From Marvinbryantia sp. (GTDB lineage: Bacteria; Bacillota; Clostridia; Lachnospirales; Lachnospiraceae): a stretch of 64,000 bases of DNA. Location of the stretch: positions 62,001 through 126,000 of the forward strand of contig JAEDFS010000001.1 in NCBI GenBank assembly GCA_016297895.1, written 5' to 3'. Position numbers and translations under genes: made by a program. Under the pieces are notes generated by a model that was not told the origin of the DNA, searched no databases, and worked only from the letters and a program-made list of their open reading frames with translations. Positions 1-8,791 of this stretch are shown piece by piece. How positions within the stretch are numbered: the stretch's first letter is position 1; each line of letters opens with the position of its first letter.

Positions 1-1128
1 GCGGGAATGACCGTGGCACCGGGGCTTATTGATACCCATGTTCATTTCCGGGATCCCGGATTTACTTATAAGGAAGACATCTTTACCGGTGCCCGTGCTG
101 CGGCAGCGGGGGGATTTACCACAGTGGTTTGTATGGCTAATACAAAGCCGGTGGCAGATAATGAAAAAACAGTTTCCTATATTATGGAGAAGGCAGCAAA
201 GACAGGGATCCATGTGCTGACAGCTGCAGCGGTTTCCAGAAATTTTGAGGGAAAAGAACTGACGGATTTTCAGAAACTGATGGAATGCGGAGCGGTGGGA
301 TTTACCGATGACGGGATTCCTCTGAAAGATGGGGAGCTGGTGGAAAAAGCCATGATGCTGGCAGCGCAGCTGAATGTCCCCATCAGTCTCCATGAGGAAG
401 ATCCGGCGATGATCGAACGGCCGGGCGTGAATAAAGGAAAGGTATCGGAGATTCTGGGATACGGAGGGGCGTCTTCGGCATCCGAGTATACCATGGTACG
501 AAGAGACTGTGAGCTGGCATTAAAGACCCGGGCAGATGTAGTGATTCAGCATATCAGTGCGGCGGAAACCGTGGATATCATCCGGGATTACTGGCATCGG
601 GGGGCAAAAGTCCACGGGGAAGTGACACCCCAGCATTTTTCACTGACAGAAGAGATCGTGCTGGAAAAAGGAAGCCTTGCAAGGGTGAATCCTCCCATCC
701 GTACGGAAAGAGACAGACAGGCTCTCATAGAAGGCCTCAAAGACGGCACCCTGGATATCATATCTACCGATCATGCACCCCACAGCAGAGAGGAAAAAGA
801 AAAAGACATCAAAGAGGCACCCAGCGGGATGATCGGACTGGAGACCTCATTAGCCCTTGGCATTACCAGTCTGGTGAAGCCGGGCCATCTGGATCTGATG
901 ACTCTGCTGGAAAAGATGACCGTTAATCCGGCAGGGCTTTATCATCTGGATGCGGGGACCCTCAGGGAAGGCGGACGGGCAGATATGGTGATTTTTGATG
1001 AGAAGGAAACCTGGACGGTAGGGGATCATTTTCATTCAAAGTCCAACAATTCGCCTTTTATCGGAAAAGAACTTACGGGAAAAGTGAAATATACCATCTG
1101 TGACGGCAGAGTGGTCTATCAGGATTAG
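1..1128 (+). CDS. pyrC: Dihydroorotase PyrC (5' end cut by window)
   Basis: Cyclises carbamoyl-aspartate to dihydroorotate, the third step of pyrimidine synthesis, in the cytoplasm. The frame is open from base 1; the ATG at 7 is internal, since the family runs about 425 residues and roughly 50 N-terminal residues are missing before the metal site. The metal-binding DTHVHFRDPG lies just inside the visible part and the second signature STDHAPHS sits about residue 253 counted from that ATG, as in class I dihydroorotases. pyrK follows after 21 bases with its own strong ribosome site, so pyrC-pyrK-pyrD form one operon. Its promoter and any pyrimidine attenuator lie outside the window. Confidence 0.96.
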   Translation, partial: AGMTVAPGLIDTHVHFRDPGFTYKEDIFTGARAAAAGGFTTVVCMANTKPVADNEKTVSYIMEKAAKTGIHVLTAAAVSRNFEGKELTDFQKLMECGAVGFTDDGIPLKDGELVEKAMMLAAQLNVPISLHEEDPAMIERPGVNKGKVSEILGYGGASSASEYTMVRRDCELALKTRADVVIQHISAAETVDIIRDYWHRGAKVHGEVTPQHFSLTEEIVLEKGSLARVNPPIRTERDRQALIEGLKDGTLDIISTDHAPHSREEKEKDIKEAPSGMIGLETSLALGITSLVKPGHLDLMTLLEKMTVNPAGLYHLDAGTLREGGRADMVIFDEKETWTVGDHFHSKSNNSPFIGKELTGKVKYTICDGRVVYQD

Positions 1129-1149
1129 ATAACAGGAGGAAAAGCGGGA

Positions 1150-1869
1150 ATGGGAAAAATTTTGGAGAATCGGAAAGTAGATCAGGATTTTTACCTGATG
1201 ACAGTGTCTGAAAAAAACACGGCGGCGATGGGACAGTTTTATATGCTGAGATGCTGGGAGGAGTATCCGGTTTTGAGCCGACCCATCAGTGTGTTTGATG
1301 CGAATGAGGAGACGGTAAGCTTCTTATATAAAGTGGTGGGAAAGGGAACGGAACTGTTTACCCGTTTAAAAGCAGGAGATGAGATTACACTGGATGGTCC
1401 TCACGGCAACGGATTTCCGGAACTGCCGGATAAGAAAAAGATTGCGCTGGTAGGAGGAGGAGTGGGAATCGCACCCCTGTATCTTGCTGCCAGGACCTAC
1501 AAAGCTCAGAATCCGGACTGCAGAGTGGACATCTATCTGGGATTTTCCGGAGAACCGATCCTGGTGGAGGAATATCAGAAAGTGGCAGATCATGTGACTG
1601 TCAATGTGGGGGGATTTGTGACAGACGATATCGATCCCACAGAATATGATGCCATTGTCACCTGCGGTCCCGGTATTATGATGAAGGTACTCTATGAAAA
1701 ATGTGTGAAGACCGGCTGCAGTGCCCCGCTTTATGTGTCTATGGAAAACAGAATGGCCTGCGGCATCGGCGCCTGTCTGGTCTGCAGCTGCAAAACAAAA
1801 GAAGGAAATAAAAAAGTCTGCAAGGACGGACCGGTATTTTTAGGAAGCGAGGTGTTTGGCATTGAGTAA
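1150..1869 (+). CDS. pyrK: Dihydroorotate dehydrogenase electron-transfer subunit PyrK
   Basis: Carries electrons from the PyrD flavin to NAD+ through FAD and a [2Fe-2S] cluster. Seen: the FAD-binding RPIS motif at residues 44-47, the NAD loop VGGGVGIAPL near 101-110, and four cysteines C204, C209, C212 and C224 (CX4CX2CX11C) near the C-terminus that fit the cluster ligands. Length of 239 residues is about normal for the family. The start ATG has an AGGAGG site 8-12 bases upstream. Its 3' end overlaps the start of pyrD, implying translational coupling of the two subunits of the heterotetramer. Confidence 0.96.
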   Translation: MGKILENRKVDQDFYLMTVSEKNTAAMGQFYMLRCWEEYPVLSRPISVFDANEETVSFLYKVVGKGTELFTRLKAGDEITLDGPHGNGFPELPDKKKIALVGGGVGIAPLYLAARTYKAQNPDCRVDIYLGFSGEPILVEEYQKVADHVTVNVGGFVTDDIDPTEYDAIVTCGPGIMMKVLYEKCVKTGCSAPLYVSMENRMACGIGACLVCSCKTKEGNKKVCKDGPVFLGSEVFGIE

Positions 1870-2767
1870 CAGATTAAAAACCACGTTTGCAGGAGTGGAA
1901 TTTAAGAATCCGGTGGTACTGGCTTCCGGTACCTGCGGGTTTGGACGGGAACTGAATGAATATTTTGATATTGAAAGGCTGGGAGGTCTTTGTTCCAAAG
2001 GTCTTCTTTCCCATCCTCACGGCGGAAATGACGGAATCCGTATCTGGGAGACTGCCAGCGGGATCATGAACAGTGTGGGTCTGGAAAATCCGGGGGTGGA
2101 TGCCTTCATCGAAAAGGATCTGGACTGGGTCAACAGTAAGAATCTGGTGAATATCGTGAACCTGGGCGGTCATTCCATAGAGGATTATATCGCCGGAGCG
2201 GAAAAACTTAATGAGGTGGACCTGGATCTGCTGGAGCTGAACATTTCCTGCCCAAACGTAAAAAGCGGAGGAATGAATTTCGGAACCAAGACAGAGGTAG
2301 CCCGTGAAATTGTCAGAAAGATCCGTTCTGTGACCAGACATAAAATGGTGGTGAAGCTCTCTCCCAATGCGGAGGATATCGTTTCTCTGGCAAAAATGTG
2401 TGAAGAAGAGGGAGCCGACGGTGTGTCCCTGACCAATACCTTCCTGGGTATGGCAATTGATATTGACCGGAAGAAGCCCATTTTCAACAATGTCTATGCG
2501 GGACTTTCAGGTCCTGCCATCAAGCCTATTGCCCTTCGCATGGTACATCAGGTCTGCAAAAATGTGAATATTCCCGTAATGGGTCTTGGCGGGATCACGA
2601 CCTGGCAGGATGCCATTGAGTTTATCATGGCGGGAGCGACGGTGATCCAGGTGGGAACAGCCACTTTCATGAAGCCGGATATCAGCATGGACATCATTGA
2701 AGGAATGGAAAATTACCTGGAAAAGAACGGATATGAAAGCATTGATGAAATCAGAGGAATCATATAA
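1856..2767 (+). CDS. pyrD: Dihydroorotate dehydrogenase, class 1B catalytic subunit PyrD
   Basis: Oxidises dihydroorotate to orotate with FMN; the 1B class works only with PyrK, which lies directly upstream. The motif NISCPN, with the catalytic cysteine, is at about residue 132, and the FMN phosphate region GLGGI and VGTATF follow in the C-terminal half. No ATG is available near the N-terminus: TTG at 1856 or TTG at 1862 must be used, inside the end of pyrK; the AGGAAGCGAGG just before suits 1862 slightly better, so the first two residues are uncertain. A strong hairpin follows the stop. Confidence 0.95.
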   Translation: MALSNRLKTTFAGVEFKNPVVLASGTCGFGRELNEYFDIERLGGLCSKGLLSHPHGGNDGIRIWETASGIMNSVGLENPGVDAFIEKDLDWVNSKNLVNIVNLGGHSIEDYIAGAEKLNEVDLDLLELNISCPNVKSGGMNFGTKTEVAREIVRKIRSVTRHKMVVKLSPNAEDIVSLAKMCEEEGADGVSLTNTFLGMAIDIDRKKPIFNNVYAGLSGPAIKPIALRMVHQVCKNVNIPVMGLGGITTWQDAIEFIMAGATVIQVGTATFMKPDISMDIIEGMENYLEKNGYESIDEIRGII

Positions 2768-2807
2768 CAGTTCCGTGAAAGGACAGAATCGCTGCAGAAA
2801 TCAAAGT

Positions 2808-2841
2808 GCCGCAGGATCATCAAATCGGATGATCCTGCGGC
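2808..2841. terminator. Perfect 14-bp hairpin between convergent genes
   Basis: Arms 2808-2821 and 2828-2841 are perfect inverted copies with a 6-base loop. It lies between the pyrD stop and the stop of the minus-strand gene. Neither side has a long T run, so it may act as a two-way terminator or 3' stability element. Confidence 0.7.
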
Positions 2842-2847
2842 ATCGCT

Positions 2848-3309
2848 TTACTTTGCGGATTTGTCTTTTTTATCTTTTTTGAATCTTGCAAAAAATCCTT
2901 TTTTCTTCGGAGCAGGCTGTTCCAGCGGGCCTCTTACACCTTTTACACCGGTGATATAAATACCGCTGACGGTTGCTTTTACTTCCTTCTTGACAGGAAT
3001 CAGATCGAAGATCTTTGCATCTGCCACCAGTGTCATGATCTTCGGGCCAACCTTTGCTTTTACGATGGGAAGCTTGGATCTTCTCATGAGTTTTGGAGTC
3101 TGATCGATCACCATCTGAGGAAGACCGGAATCTTTGATTTTCATCATTTTCTTATCGATTACCAGCATGGACACGGTCTGCTTCATAGCTTCCATCTGTT
3201 CCTGCTGTTCCATTTGTTTTTTCTGAGCTTTCCGTCCGAAGAAATACAGAGCAACAAGTGCCACCACAAGGACGAGAAGAATAATAATGAGAACGTTTGC
3301 TAATGACAT
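2848..3309 (-). CDS. Small membrane-anchored protein of unknown function
   Basis: 153 residues. An N-terminal membrane segment spans about residues 5-24 (rich in I, L, V), followed by a charged, Gln/Met-rich helix (about 29-46) that could form a coiled coil, then a compact region of alternating hydrophobic and charged residues, and a very basic Lys/Phe-rich tail ending in KDKKDKSAK. This suggests a single-pass inner membrane protein with its bulk in the cytoplasm; the basic tail could touch lipid or nucleic acid. I do not recognise the family. It has a good ribosome site (AGGAGG on the minus strand) and stands alone between the two halves of the pyr genes. Confidence 0.8.
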   Translation of the reverse strand: MSLANVLIIILLVLVVALVALYFFGRKAQKKQMEQQEQMEAMKQTVSMLVIDKKMMKIKDSGLPQMVIDQTPKLMRRSKLPIVKAKVGPKIMTLVADAKIFDLIPVKKEVKATVSGIYITGVKGVRGPLEQPAPKKKGFFARFKKDKKDKSAK

Positions 3310-3442
3310 ATTTTTCCTCCTTCGCTATTCACTTTCCCCATTTTAGCATTCTTTTTTTTAAAGTGCAATAGGAACTGTATAAGACATTTGGACATATGGG
3401 GATTTTAGTTACTGTTTCCTGTCAATTCCAGAACTGTGAAAA

Positions 3443-3457
3443 AACTGTGATACAGTT
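3443..3457. promoter_or_regulatory. Inverted repeat AACTGT-N3-ACAGTT, possible operator
   Basis: Six-base perfect arms around GAT, overlapping the first bases of the proposed -35 box at 3456. A further AACTGTGA half-copy lies just upstream at about 3432. A repressor site over the deacetylase promoter is an inference; arms this short can arise by chance. Confidence 0.35.
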
Positions 3458-3484
3458 GTATTTTACGGGCAGATATGATAAAGT
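3456..3484 (+). promoter_or_regulatory. Promoter for the deacetylase-like gene
   Basis: TTGTAT at 3456-3461, a 17-base spacer and TAAAGT at 3479-3484, about 70 bases before the start codon of the next gene. Confidence 0.45.
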
Positions 3485-3552
3485 AAACTAAGGTATAGCC
3501 GCCTGAAAAGGAGACAGGTACAGGATAAGAGAAAAGAGGAACGGAGGAACAT

Positions 3553-5136
3553 ATGGGGGAGTACGAAAAAGAGCGTGATCTGCGCGCAGAGAGAAGGAAA
3601 AAACGAAGACGAAGACAGAGGATCAGAGGAATCATACTGCTGATAGTGATGCTTTTGCTGCTGGCAGCTGTTGCTGTTTTCATATTATCGAATCGGGGAA
3701 AACTGGATCTTTCCGGTATGGCAGAATCGGTAACAACATTTGTCACAGAAGATATCCCCGACTTTTTTACAAAAGGAGAACTGGTGGGTAAGGTGAAGGA
3801 TCTTCTGGGAATGGAAAGACAGACGGAACCTCAGACGACAGAAGCAGTGACGGAGACGGAGCGGCAGACAGAGCCGCCTACGGAAAATCATGATGCGGAA
3901 ATTGCTCAGGCGGATCTTCTGGCTGCCATGTATGATTATGACGGCGCAATCGCATTACTGAAGGGAATCGGAACCTATTCTTCCAACACGGAGCTTCAGA
4001 ACAGAGTGGCCGGATATGAGCAGAAAAAAGCGGCGTGTGTCCCCATCGGGCCGGAGGATGTGACACATATTTTCTATCATTCTCTTGTAGTGGATCCTGC
4101 AAGAGCCTTTGACCCGGATAAAGACGGTTATGCCGGATGGCAGCAGTGGATGACCACGGTGACGGAGTTTGACCGAATCACCCAGTCCATGTATGACAGG
4201 GGATATGTACTGGTCAGCATCCATGATCTGATCAACAAGAAGCAGAACAGTGACGGTACGGTGACGATCGAAGCGAATCAGATCCTGCTTCCTCCGGATA
4301 AAAAGGCTTATGTCATGTCACTGGATGATCTGAGCTATTATCATACCTATGATGACAGAGGGGTGGCATCCAGGCTGGTGCTGGACGAAGAGGGAAAGCC
4401 TGTCTGTGAGTATGTGGAGGCTGACGGAACTACCGTTTACGGAGCGTATGATGTGGTTCCGAGAATGGATGCTTTTATCGAAGAACATCCGGACGCAAGT
4501 TATCGGGGAGCAAAGGGCATCATCGCACTGACCGGCTATAACGGGGTGCTTGGTTACCGCACAGACGGAACCTATTCTCCGGAACACAATACCAACTCGG
4601 AAGTGTATTACACAGATGACCTGCAGCAGAAATGGCTGGATGCGCATCCGGACTATGATTTTGAAAAGGAATGCGAAGAAGCCAAAAAAGTGGCAGATGC
4701 CATGAAAGCAGACGGATGGGAATTTGCAAGCCATACCTGGGGTCACAAAGAGGTTGGAGATGCTTCTTATGAAGAACTGGTCCGCGATACAGAGAGATGG
4801 AAGCAATACGTTGAGCCGATTGTGGGAGAGACAGATACCATCATTTTTGCCCACGGACAGGATATTGCCGGAGGAGAGGGATATACTTCGGACAATGCAA
4901 AATATACTTATTTAAAGAGTATGGGATTTGATATTTTCTGCAACGTGGATTCCACACCGTACCAGACAAGTGTGACTTCTGAATATCTTCATCAGGGAAG
5001 AAGAAATCTGGATGGATACCGGATCTATCAGGATGCGATCATAGAGAATCCGAAAACGGCGGATCTGTTTGATGCCAATGAAGTTCTGGATCCGGACAGG
5101 CCATTGCCGGTTCCGGACCTGGGAAATCCGGGATGA
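3553..5136 (+). CDS. Membrane-anchored polysaccharide deacetylase-like protein
   Basis: 527 residues. A strongly basic N-terminus (RRKKRRRRQR) precedes a single membrane helix at about 25-46, placing the rest outside the cell. A Thr/Glu-rich linker (about 90-115) leads to a helical part and a NodB-like domain from about residue 250. Motif 1 reads SLDDLSYY (about 256), a variant of the family's T(F/Y)DD, and the HxxxH metal pair is H394/H398 in SHTWGH. Such enzymes remove acetyl groups from peptidoglycan or other glycans with a metal ion. The second Asp of motif 1 is followed by Leu rather than Gly, so activity is likely but not certain. It has an AGGAGG-like start and its own promoter. Confidence 0.85.
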   Translation: MGEYEKERDLRAERRKKRRRRQRIRGIILLIVMLLLLAAVAVFILSNRGKLDLSGMAESVTTFVTEDIPDFFTKGELVGKVKDLLGMERQTEPQTTEAVTETERQTEPPTENHDAEIAQADLLAAMYDYDGAIALLKGIGTYSSNTELQNRVAGYEQKKAACVPIGPEDVTHIFYHSLVVDPARAFDPDKDGYAGWQQWMTTVTEFDRITQSMYDRGYVLVSIHDLINKKQNSDGTVTIEANQILLPPDKKAYVMSLDDLSYYHTYDDRGVASRLVLDEEGKPVCEYVEADGTTVYGAYDVVPRMDAFIEEHPDASYRGAKGIIALTGYNGVLGYRTDGTYSPEHNTNSEVYYTDDLQQKWLDAHPDYDFEKECEEAKKVADAMKADGWEFASHTWGHKEVGDASYEELVRDTERWKQYVEPIVGETDTIIFAHGQDIAGGEGYTSDNAKYTYLKSMGFDIFCNVDSTPYQTSVTSEYLHQGRRNLDGYRIYQDAIIENPKTADLFDANEVLDPDRPLPVPDLGNPG

Positions 5137-5188
5137 TCTGCAAGTATGATCGTTGAAGGCGTTTGCCCCAACATCATGTGATATGTTT

Positions 5189-5212
5189 ACAGCATATGTT
5201 CGGTTATGCTGT
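5189..5212. promoter_or_regulatory. Inverted repeat before the PPIase lipoprotein gene
   Basis: ACAGCATA (5189-5196) and TATGCTGT (5205-5212) are perfect inverted arms around 8 bases, 73 bases before the start codon. It may be an operator or a leader hairpin; no clear promoter boxes could be fixed around it. Confidence 0.35.
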
Positions 5213-5284
5213 TTACATAAGGAGTGAGAAACACTCTGAGGGAGAATGAGCGGAATAACAAAATAAAGAAGAGAGGACAGAAAA

Positions 5285-7027
5285 ATGAAAAGAAAGACAG
5301 TTGTAGCTTTGCTTGCATGTGTTGCTCTGGCGGCGACAGGATGCGGAAGCAAAGAAACCAAGGAAACCGAAGCAGTGACCACGGAAGCAGCAACGACTGA
5401 GGAAACGACCGAGGAAGCAACCACCGAGGAAGCAACCACGGAAGAAGCAGCGACCGAGGAAGCAACGACGGAAGAAGCAACGACTGAGGAGGCAACGACG
5501 GAAGAAGCAACGACCGAGGAGGCAACGACGGAAGAAGCAACCACGGAAGAAGCAACGACTGAGGAAGCAACCACGGAAGAAGCAACGACCGAGGAAGCAA
5601 CGACAGAAGAAGCAACGACCGAGGAGGCAACGACGGAAGAAGCAGCGACGGAAGAAGCAACGACTGAGGAAGCAACCACGGAAGAAGCAACGACCGAGGA
5701 AGCAACGACGGAAGAAGCAACCACGGAAGAAGAGACCACCGAGGAGGCAACGACGGAAGAAGCAACCACGGAAGAAGAGACCACCGAGGAGACAACGACG
5801 GAAGAAGCAACCACGGAAGAAGAGACCACCGAGGAGGCAACGACTGAGGAAGCAACCACAGAAGAAGAGACCACGGAAGAAGAAACTGAGTCAGAGTCTG
5901 AGACCGAAACAGAAACTGAAACAGAAATAGAATTTGCAGATCTTCCTGCTTATGTGGCTTCCGATTATGTGACCCTGGGAGATTACAAGGGAATCACGGT
6001 TACCATAGATGCAATCGAAGTAACAGAGGAAGAAGTAGATGAGAGAATCGCAGATGAAACCATTGCGACACTGGAAGAAGGAACCGTAGAGGAAGGCGAT
6101 ATTGCAAATATCGACTATGAAGGAAAACTGGATGGAAAAGCATTTGACGGCGGCACAGCTACCGGTTATGATCTGGAGATTGGATCCGGCACATTTATTG
6201 ATGGATTTGAGACAGGACTGATCGGAACTGCAATCGGAGAAACAGTAGATCTGAACCTGACATTCCCCGAGGAATATTTTAATGAAGATCTGGCAGGAAA
6301 AGAGGTTGTGTTCACTGTTACCGTAAACTCCGTTCAGAGAGTACCGGAGCTGACCGATGAAGTGGCAGCAGAGGTGGCAGACGGAAAGACAGCAGAAGAA
6401 TATAAAGAAAGCATCCGTAAAGAACTGGAAGAATCAGCAGCTGCACAGATGGACTACAATGCTGAGTATGAGATCTTACAGCAGGTAGTGGAAAATGCAA
6501 CTGTGGATGGTTATCCGGAAGAAGCTCTGAATTACAATATTTGGAGAGTACGTGATTATTATGAGCAGGTCTCAGAAATGTCCGGTATCAGTCTGGACGA
6601 TATGCTGACATATTATGGCATGACAGAGGAAGATTTTGATGCCATGGTAGAACAGACGGCTCAGGAAGGCCTCGCACAGTCTCTGGTACTGACTGCAGTA
6701 GCAGAAGCGGAAGGGCTGGAAGTAACGGATGAGGAATACGAAGACGGTCTTCTGCGCTATACAGAGATCCAGGGATATGAAACAACAGAAGAACTGATTG
6801 CTGAGTATGGAGAAAACTACATTAAGAACAGCCTGATGCAGGAGAAAGCAATGGACTTCCTGCGTGAAAATGCAACCGTTGTTACAGAAAAAGAAACAGA
6901 AGCTGAGTCAGAGACGGAGGAAGCTGCTGAAGAAGAAACTGTGACAGAAACCGAGACAGAAACAGAAACGGAAACAGAAACGGAAACAGAAACGGAAACC
7001 GAGACAGAAACCGAGACAGAATCATAA
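5285..7027 (+). CDS. Lipoprotein trigger-factor-like peptidyl-prolyl isomerase on a long TTEEA stalk
   Basis: 580 residues. The signal peptide ends in LAATGC with the lipid-bearing Cys at 20, so it sits on the outer face of the membrane. Residues about 25-215 are almost only Thr, Glu and Ala in a five-residue TTEEA pattern, which should make an extended acidic stalk. Residues about 226-345 match the FKBP-type PPIase domain of trigger factor (GDIANIDYEG, then FDGGTATGYDLEIGSGTFIDGFE in the expected place), and about 346-545 match the helical trigger factor C-terminal chaperone arm. The end is an (ET)n tail. By analogy with PrsA it may help secreted proteins fold outside the cell; that role is inferred. 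Start chosen at the ATG after AGAGGACAG. Its own terminator follows. Confidence 0.9.
   Translation: MKRKTVVALLACVALAATGCGSKETKETEAVTTEAATTEETTEEATTEEATTEEAATEEATTEEATTEEATTEEATTEEATTEEATTEEATTEEATTEEATTEEATTEEATTEEATTEEAATEEATTEEATTEEATTEEATTEEATTEEETTEEATTEEATTEEETTEETTTEEATTEEETTEEATTEEATTEEETTEEETESESETETETETEIEFADLPAYVASDYVTLGDYKGITVTIDAIEVTEEEVDERIADETIATLEEGTVEEGDIANIDYEGKLDGKAFDGGTATGYDLEIGSGTFIDGFETGLIGTAIGETVDLNLTFPEEYFNEDLAGKEVVFTVTVNSVQRVPELTDEVAAEVADGKTAEEYKESIRKELEESAAAQMDYNAEYEILQQVVENATVDGYPEEALNYNIWRVRDYYEQVSEMSGISLDDMLTYYGMTEEDFDAMVEQTAQEGLAQSLVLTAVAEAEGLEVTDEEYEDGLLRYTEIQGYETTEELIAEYGENYIKNSLMQEKAMDFLRENATVVTEKETEAESETEEAAEEETVTETETETETETETETETETETETETES
5360..5935 (+). repeat. 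In-frame 15-bp repeat array coding TTEEA units
   Basis: About 575 bases of near-repeats of a 15-base unit (pattern GAAGAAGCAACGACN with synonymous changes and longer 30-45 base blocks). Every unit keeps the frame, so unit number can change without breaking the gene. Opposite-strand long frames here are artefacts of the repeat. Confidence 0.95.
6928..7026 (+). repeat. (ET)n-coding 6/12-bp repeat at the 3' end of the PPIase gene
   Basis: Alternating GAAACN and GAGACN codons give an acidic Glu-Thr tail up to the stop codon. Confidence 0.9.
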
Positions 7028-7039
7028 GGAACAGAAAGT

Positions 7040-7066
7040 GGAACCGGAATTTCCGGTTCCATTTTT
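7040..7066 (+). terminator. Rho-independent terminator after the PPIase gene
   Basis: GGAACCGGAA at 7040-7049 pairs with TTCCGGTTCC at 7051-7060, followed by ATTTTTA. Confidence 0.85.
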
Positions 7067-7147
7067 ATGACCTTTTTTCTCTATACAAAATCAGGAAGGC
7101 ATGATAAAATATCTGCAGAAAAGCGACTGATATCAGGAGGAAAACCA

Positions 7148-8074
7148 ATGATCCAGAAATTGATTGAAAAAATACAGAAAACACATGCACCGATCGTGGT
7201 GGGACTTGATCCGATGCTGAATTATATTCCCGAGCATATCAAAGAAAAAGCCTTTGCGGAATACGGAGAGACTCTGGAAGGAGCCGGGGAAGCAATCTGG
7301 CAGTATAATAAGGCAATCGTAGATGCGACCTGGGATCTGATTCCGGCAGTAAAGCCGCAGATCGCCATGTATGAACAGTTTGGTCTGGAAGGTCTGAAGG
7401 CATTTAAAAAGACAGTAGATTACTGCAAGTCAAAGGATCTGGTGGTGATCGGAGATGTGAAGAGGGGCGATATCGGCTCTACTTCAGCAGCTTATGCAGT
7501 GGGGCATCTGGGAAAAGTACAGGTGGGAAGTAAGAGCTACTATGGTTTTGATGAAGACTTTGCTACCGTAAATCCTTATCTGGGATCCGATGGAATCAAG
7601 CCGTTCCTGGAAGTATGTAAGGAAGAGAAAAAAGGTCTGTTTATTCTGGTGAAGACTTCCAATCCGTCCAGCGGAGAATTCCAGGATCAGCTGATAGACG
7701 GAAAACCTCTGTATGAGCTGGTTGGAGAAAAAGTGGCTCAGTGGGGCGAAGAGTGTATGGGTGAAAAATACAGCTATATCGGAGCTGTAGTAGGAGCAAC
7801 CTATCCTGAGATGGGAAAAGTACTTCGTAAGGTCATGCCGAAATCCTTTATTCTTGTGCCGGGATACGGAGCTCAGGGAGGAAAGGGTGCAGATCTGGTG
7901 CACTTCTTTAATGAGGACGGACTGGGAGCCATCGTTAATTCTTCCAGAGGAATCATTGCAGCCTACAAACAGGAAAAATATGCAAAGTTCGGTCCGGAGA
8001 ATTTTGCGCAGGCCAGCCGTGCAGCGGTAGAAGATATGGCGGCTGACATTGCTCAGGCCCTTCAGAACAGATAA
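7148..8074 (+). CDS. pyrF: Orotidine 5'-phosphate decarboxylase PyrF (long type)
   Basis: Decarboxylates OMP to UMP, the last step of the pyrimidine pathway. This is the about 300-residue type of PyrF; the active-site stretch GDVKRGDIG has Lys at 105. The frame stays open further upstream, but the ATG at 7148 follows GGAGGAAAACCA, gives MIQKL, and matches the family N-terminus, so it was chosen (308 residues). pyrE starts 16 bases after the stop, so the two are co-transcribed, separated from pyrC-K-D by three unrelated genes. A weak TAAAAT box lies upstream at about 7105. Confidence 0.96.
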   Translation: MIQKLIEKIQKTHAPIVVGLDPMLNYIPEHIKEKAFAEYGETLEGAGEAIWQYNKAIVDATWDLIPAVKPQIAMYEQFGLEGLKAFKKTVDYCKSKDLVVIGDVKRGDIGSTSAAYAVGHLGKVQVGSKSYYGFDEDFATVNPYLGSDGIKPFLEVCKEEKKGLFILVKTSNPSSGEFQDQLIDGKPLYELVGEKVAQWGEECMGEKYSYIGAVVGATYPEMGKVLRKVMPKSFILVPGYGAQGGKGADLVHFFNEDGLGAIVNSSRGIIAAYKQEKYAKFGPENFAQASRAAVEDMAADIAQALQNR

Positions 8075-8090
8075 ATGGGAGGATTGGAAG

Positions 8091-8768
8091 ATGGAACAGT
8101 ACAAAGAACAGTTTATTGAATTTATGGTAGAGAGTGACGTACTGAAGTTTGGAGAATTTACCTTAAAAAGCGGAAGAAAATCTCCATTCTTTATGAATGC
8201 AGGTGCATATGTAACCGGTTCTCAGCTGAAAAAACTGGGGGAGTATTATGCAAAAGCCATTCATGATAAATATGGTATGGATTTTGATGTTCTTTTCGGA
8301 CCGGCTTACAAAGGAATTCCCCTTGCAGTGGTAACTGCAATGGCATTCAGCGAATTATACGGAAAAGAAGTGCGCTATTGCTCAGACCGCAAGGAAGAGA
8401 AAGACCATGGTGCTGATAAAGGGAGCTTTCTGGGAAGTAAATTAAAAGATGGTGACCGTGTGATCATGATCGAGGATGTAACAACTTCCGGAAAATCCAT
8501 GGAAGAAACAGTTCCAAAGGTACGTGGAGCGGCAGATGTGGAGATCAAAGGTCTTATGGTATCTCTGAACCGTATGGAAGTGGGAAAAGGCGGAGAAAAA
8601 TGTGCACTGGATGAGATTAAAGATCTGTATGGATTTGAGACGGGTGCTATCGTAACCATGGCCGAAGTGGTAGAATATCTGTATAATAAAGAATGCAACG
8701 GAAAAGTATTGATTGATGATACTGTGAAAAAGGCAATTGATGCATATTACGAGCAATATGGTGCATAA
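8091..8768 (+). CDS. pyrE: Orotate phosphoribosyltransferase PyrE
   Basis: Joins orotate to PRPP to form OMP. The PRPP-binding loop VIMIEDVTTSGKS is at about residues 124-136, and the N-terminal FTLKSGRKSPFF is typical of this enzyme. The frame is open 14 codons further upstream inside pyrF, but the ATG at 8091 has GGAGG 11 bases before it and gives the normal 225-residue protein. It completes the pyrF-pyrE pair. Confidence 0.96.
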   Translation: MEQYKEQFIEFMVESDVLKFGEFTLKSGRKSPFFMNAGAYVTGSQLKKLGEYYAKAIHDKYGMDFDVLFGPAYKGIPLAVVTAMAFSELYGKEVRYCSDRKEEKDHGADKGSFLGSKLKDGDRVIMIEDVTTSGKSMEETVPKVRGAADVEIKGLMVSLNRMEVGKGGEKCALDEIKDLYGFETGAIVTMAEVVEYLYNKECNGKVLIDDTVKKAIDAYYEQYGA

Positions 8769-8791
8769 TACCTGATTCAGGAGGTGCTTTT

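Noticed and set aside
4912..5874. Long reverse-strand frames of 320 and 222 residues over the TTEEA repeat
   Set aside because: They read the antisense of the repeat (VVASS and LLPSL patterns), have no start signals and overlap a well supported lipoprotein gene.
6817..7062. Reverse frame with a Ser-Val repeat
   Set aside because: Antisense of the (ET)n tail; crosses the terminator and has no independent support.
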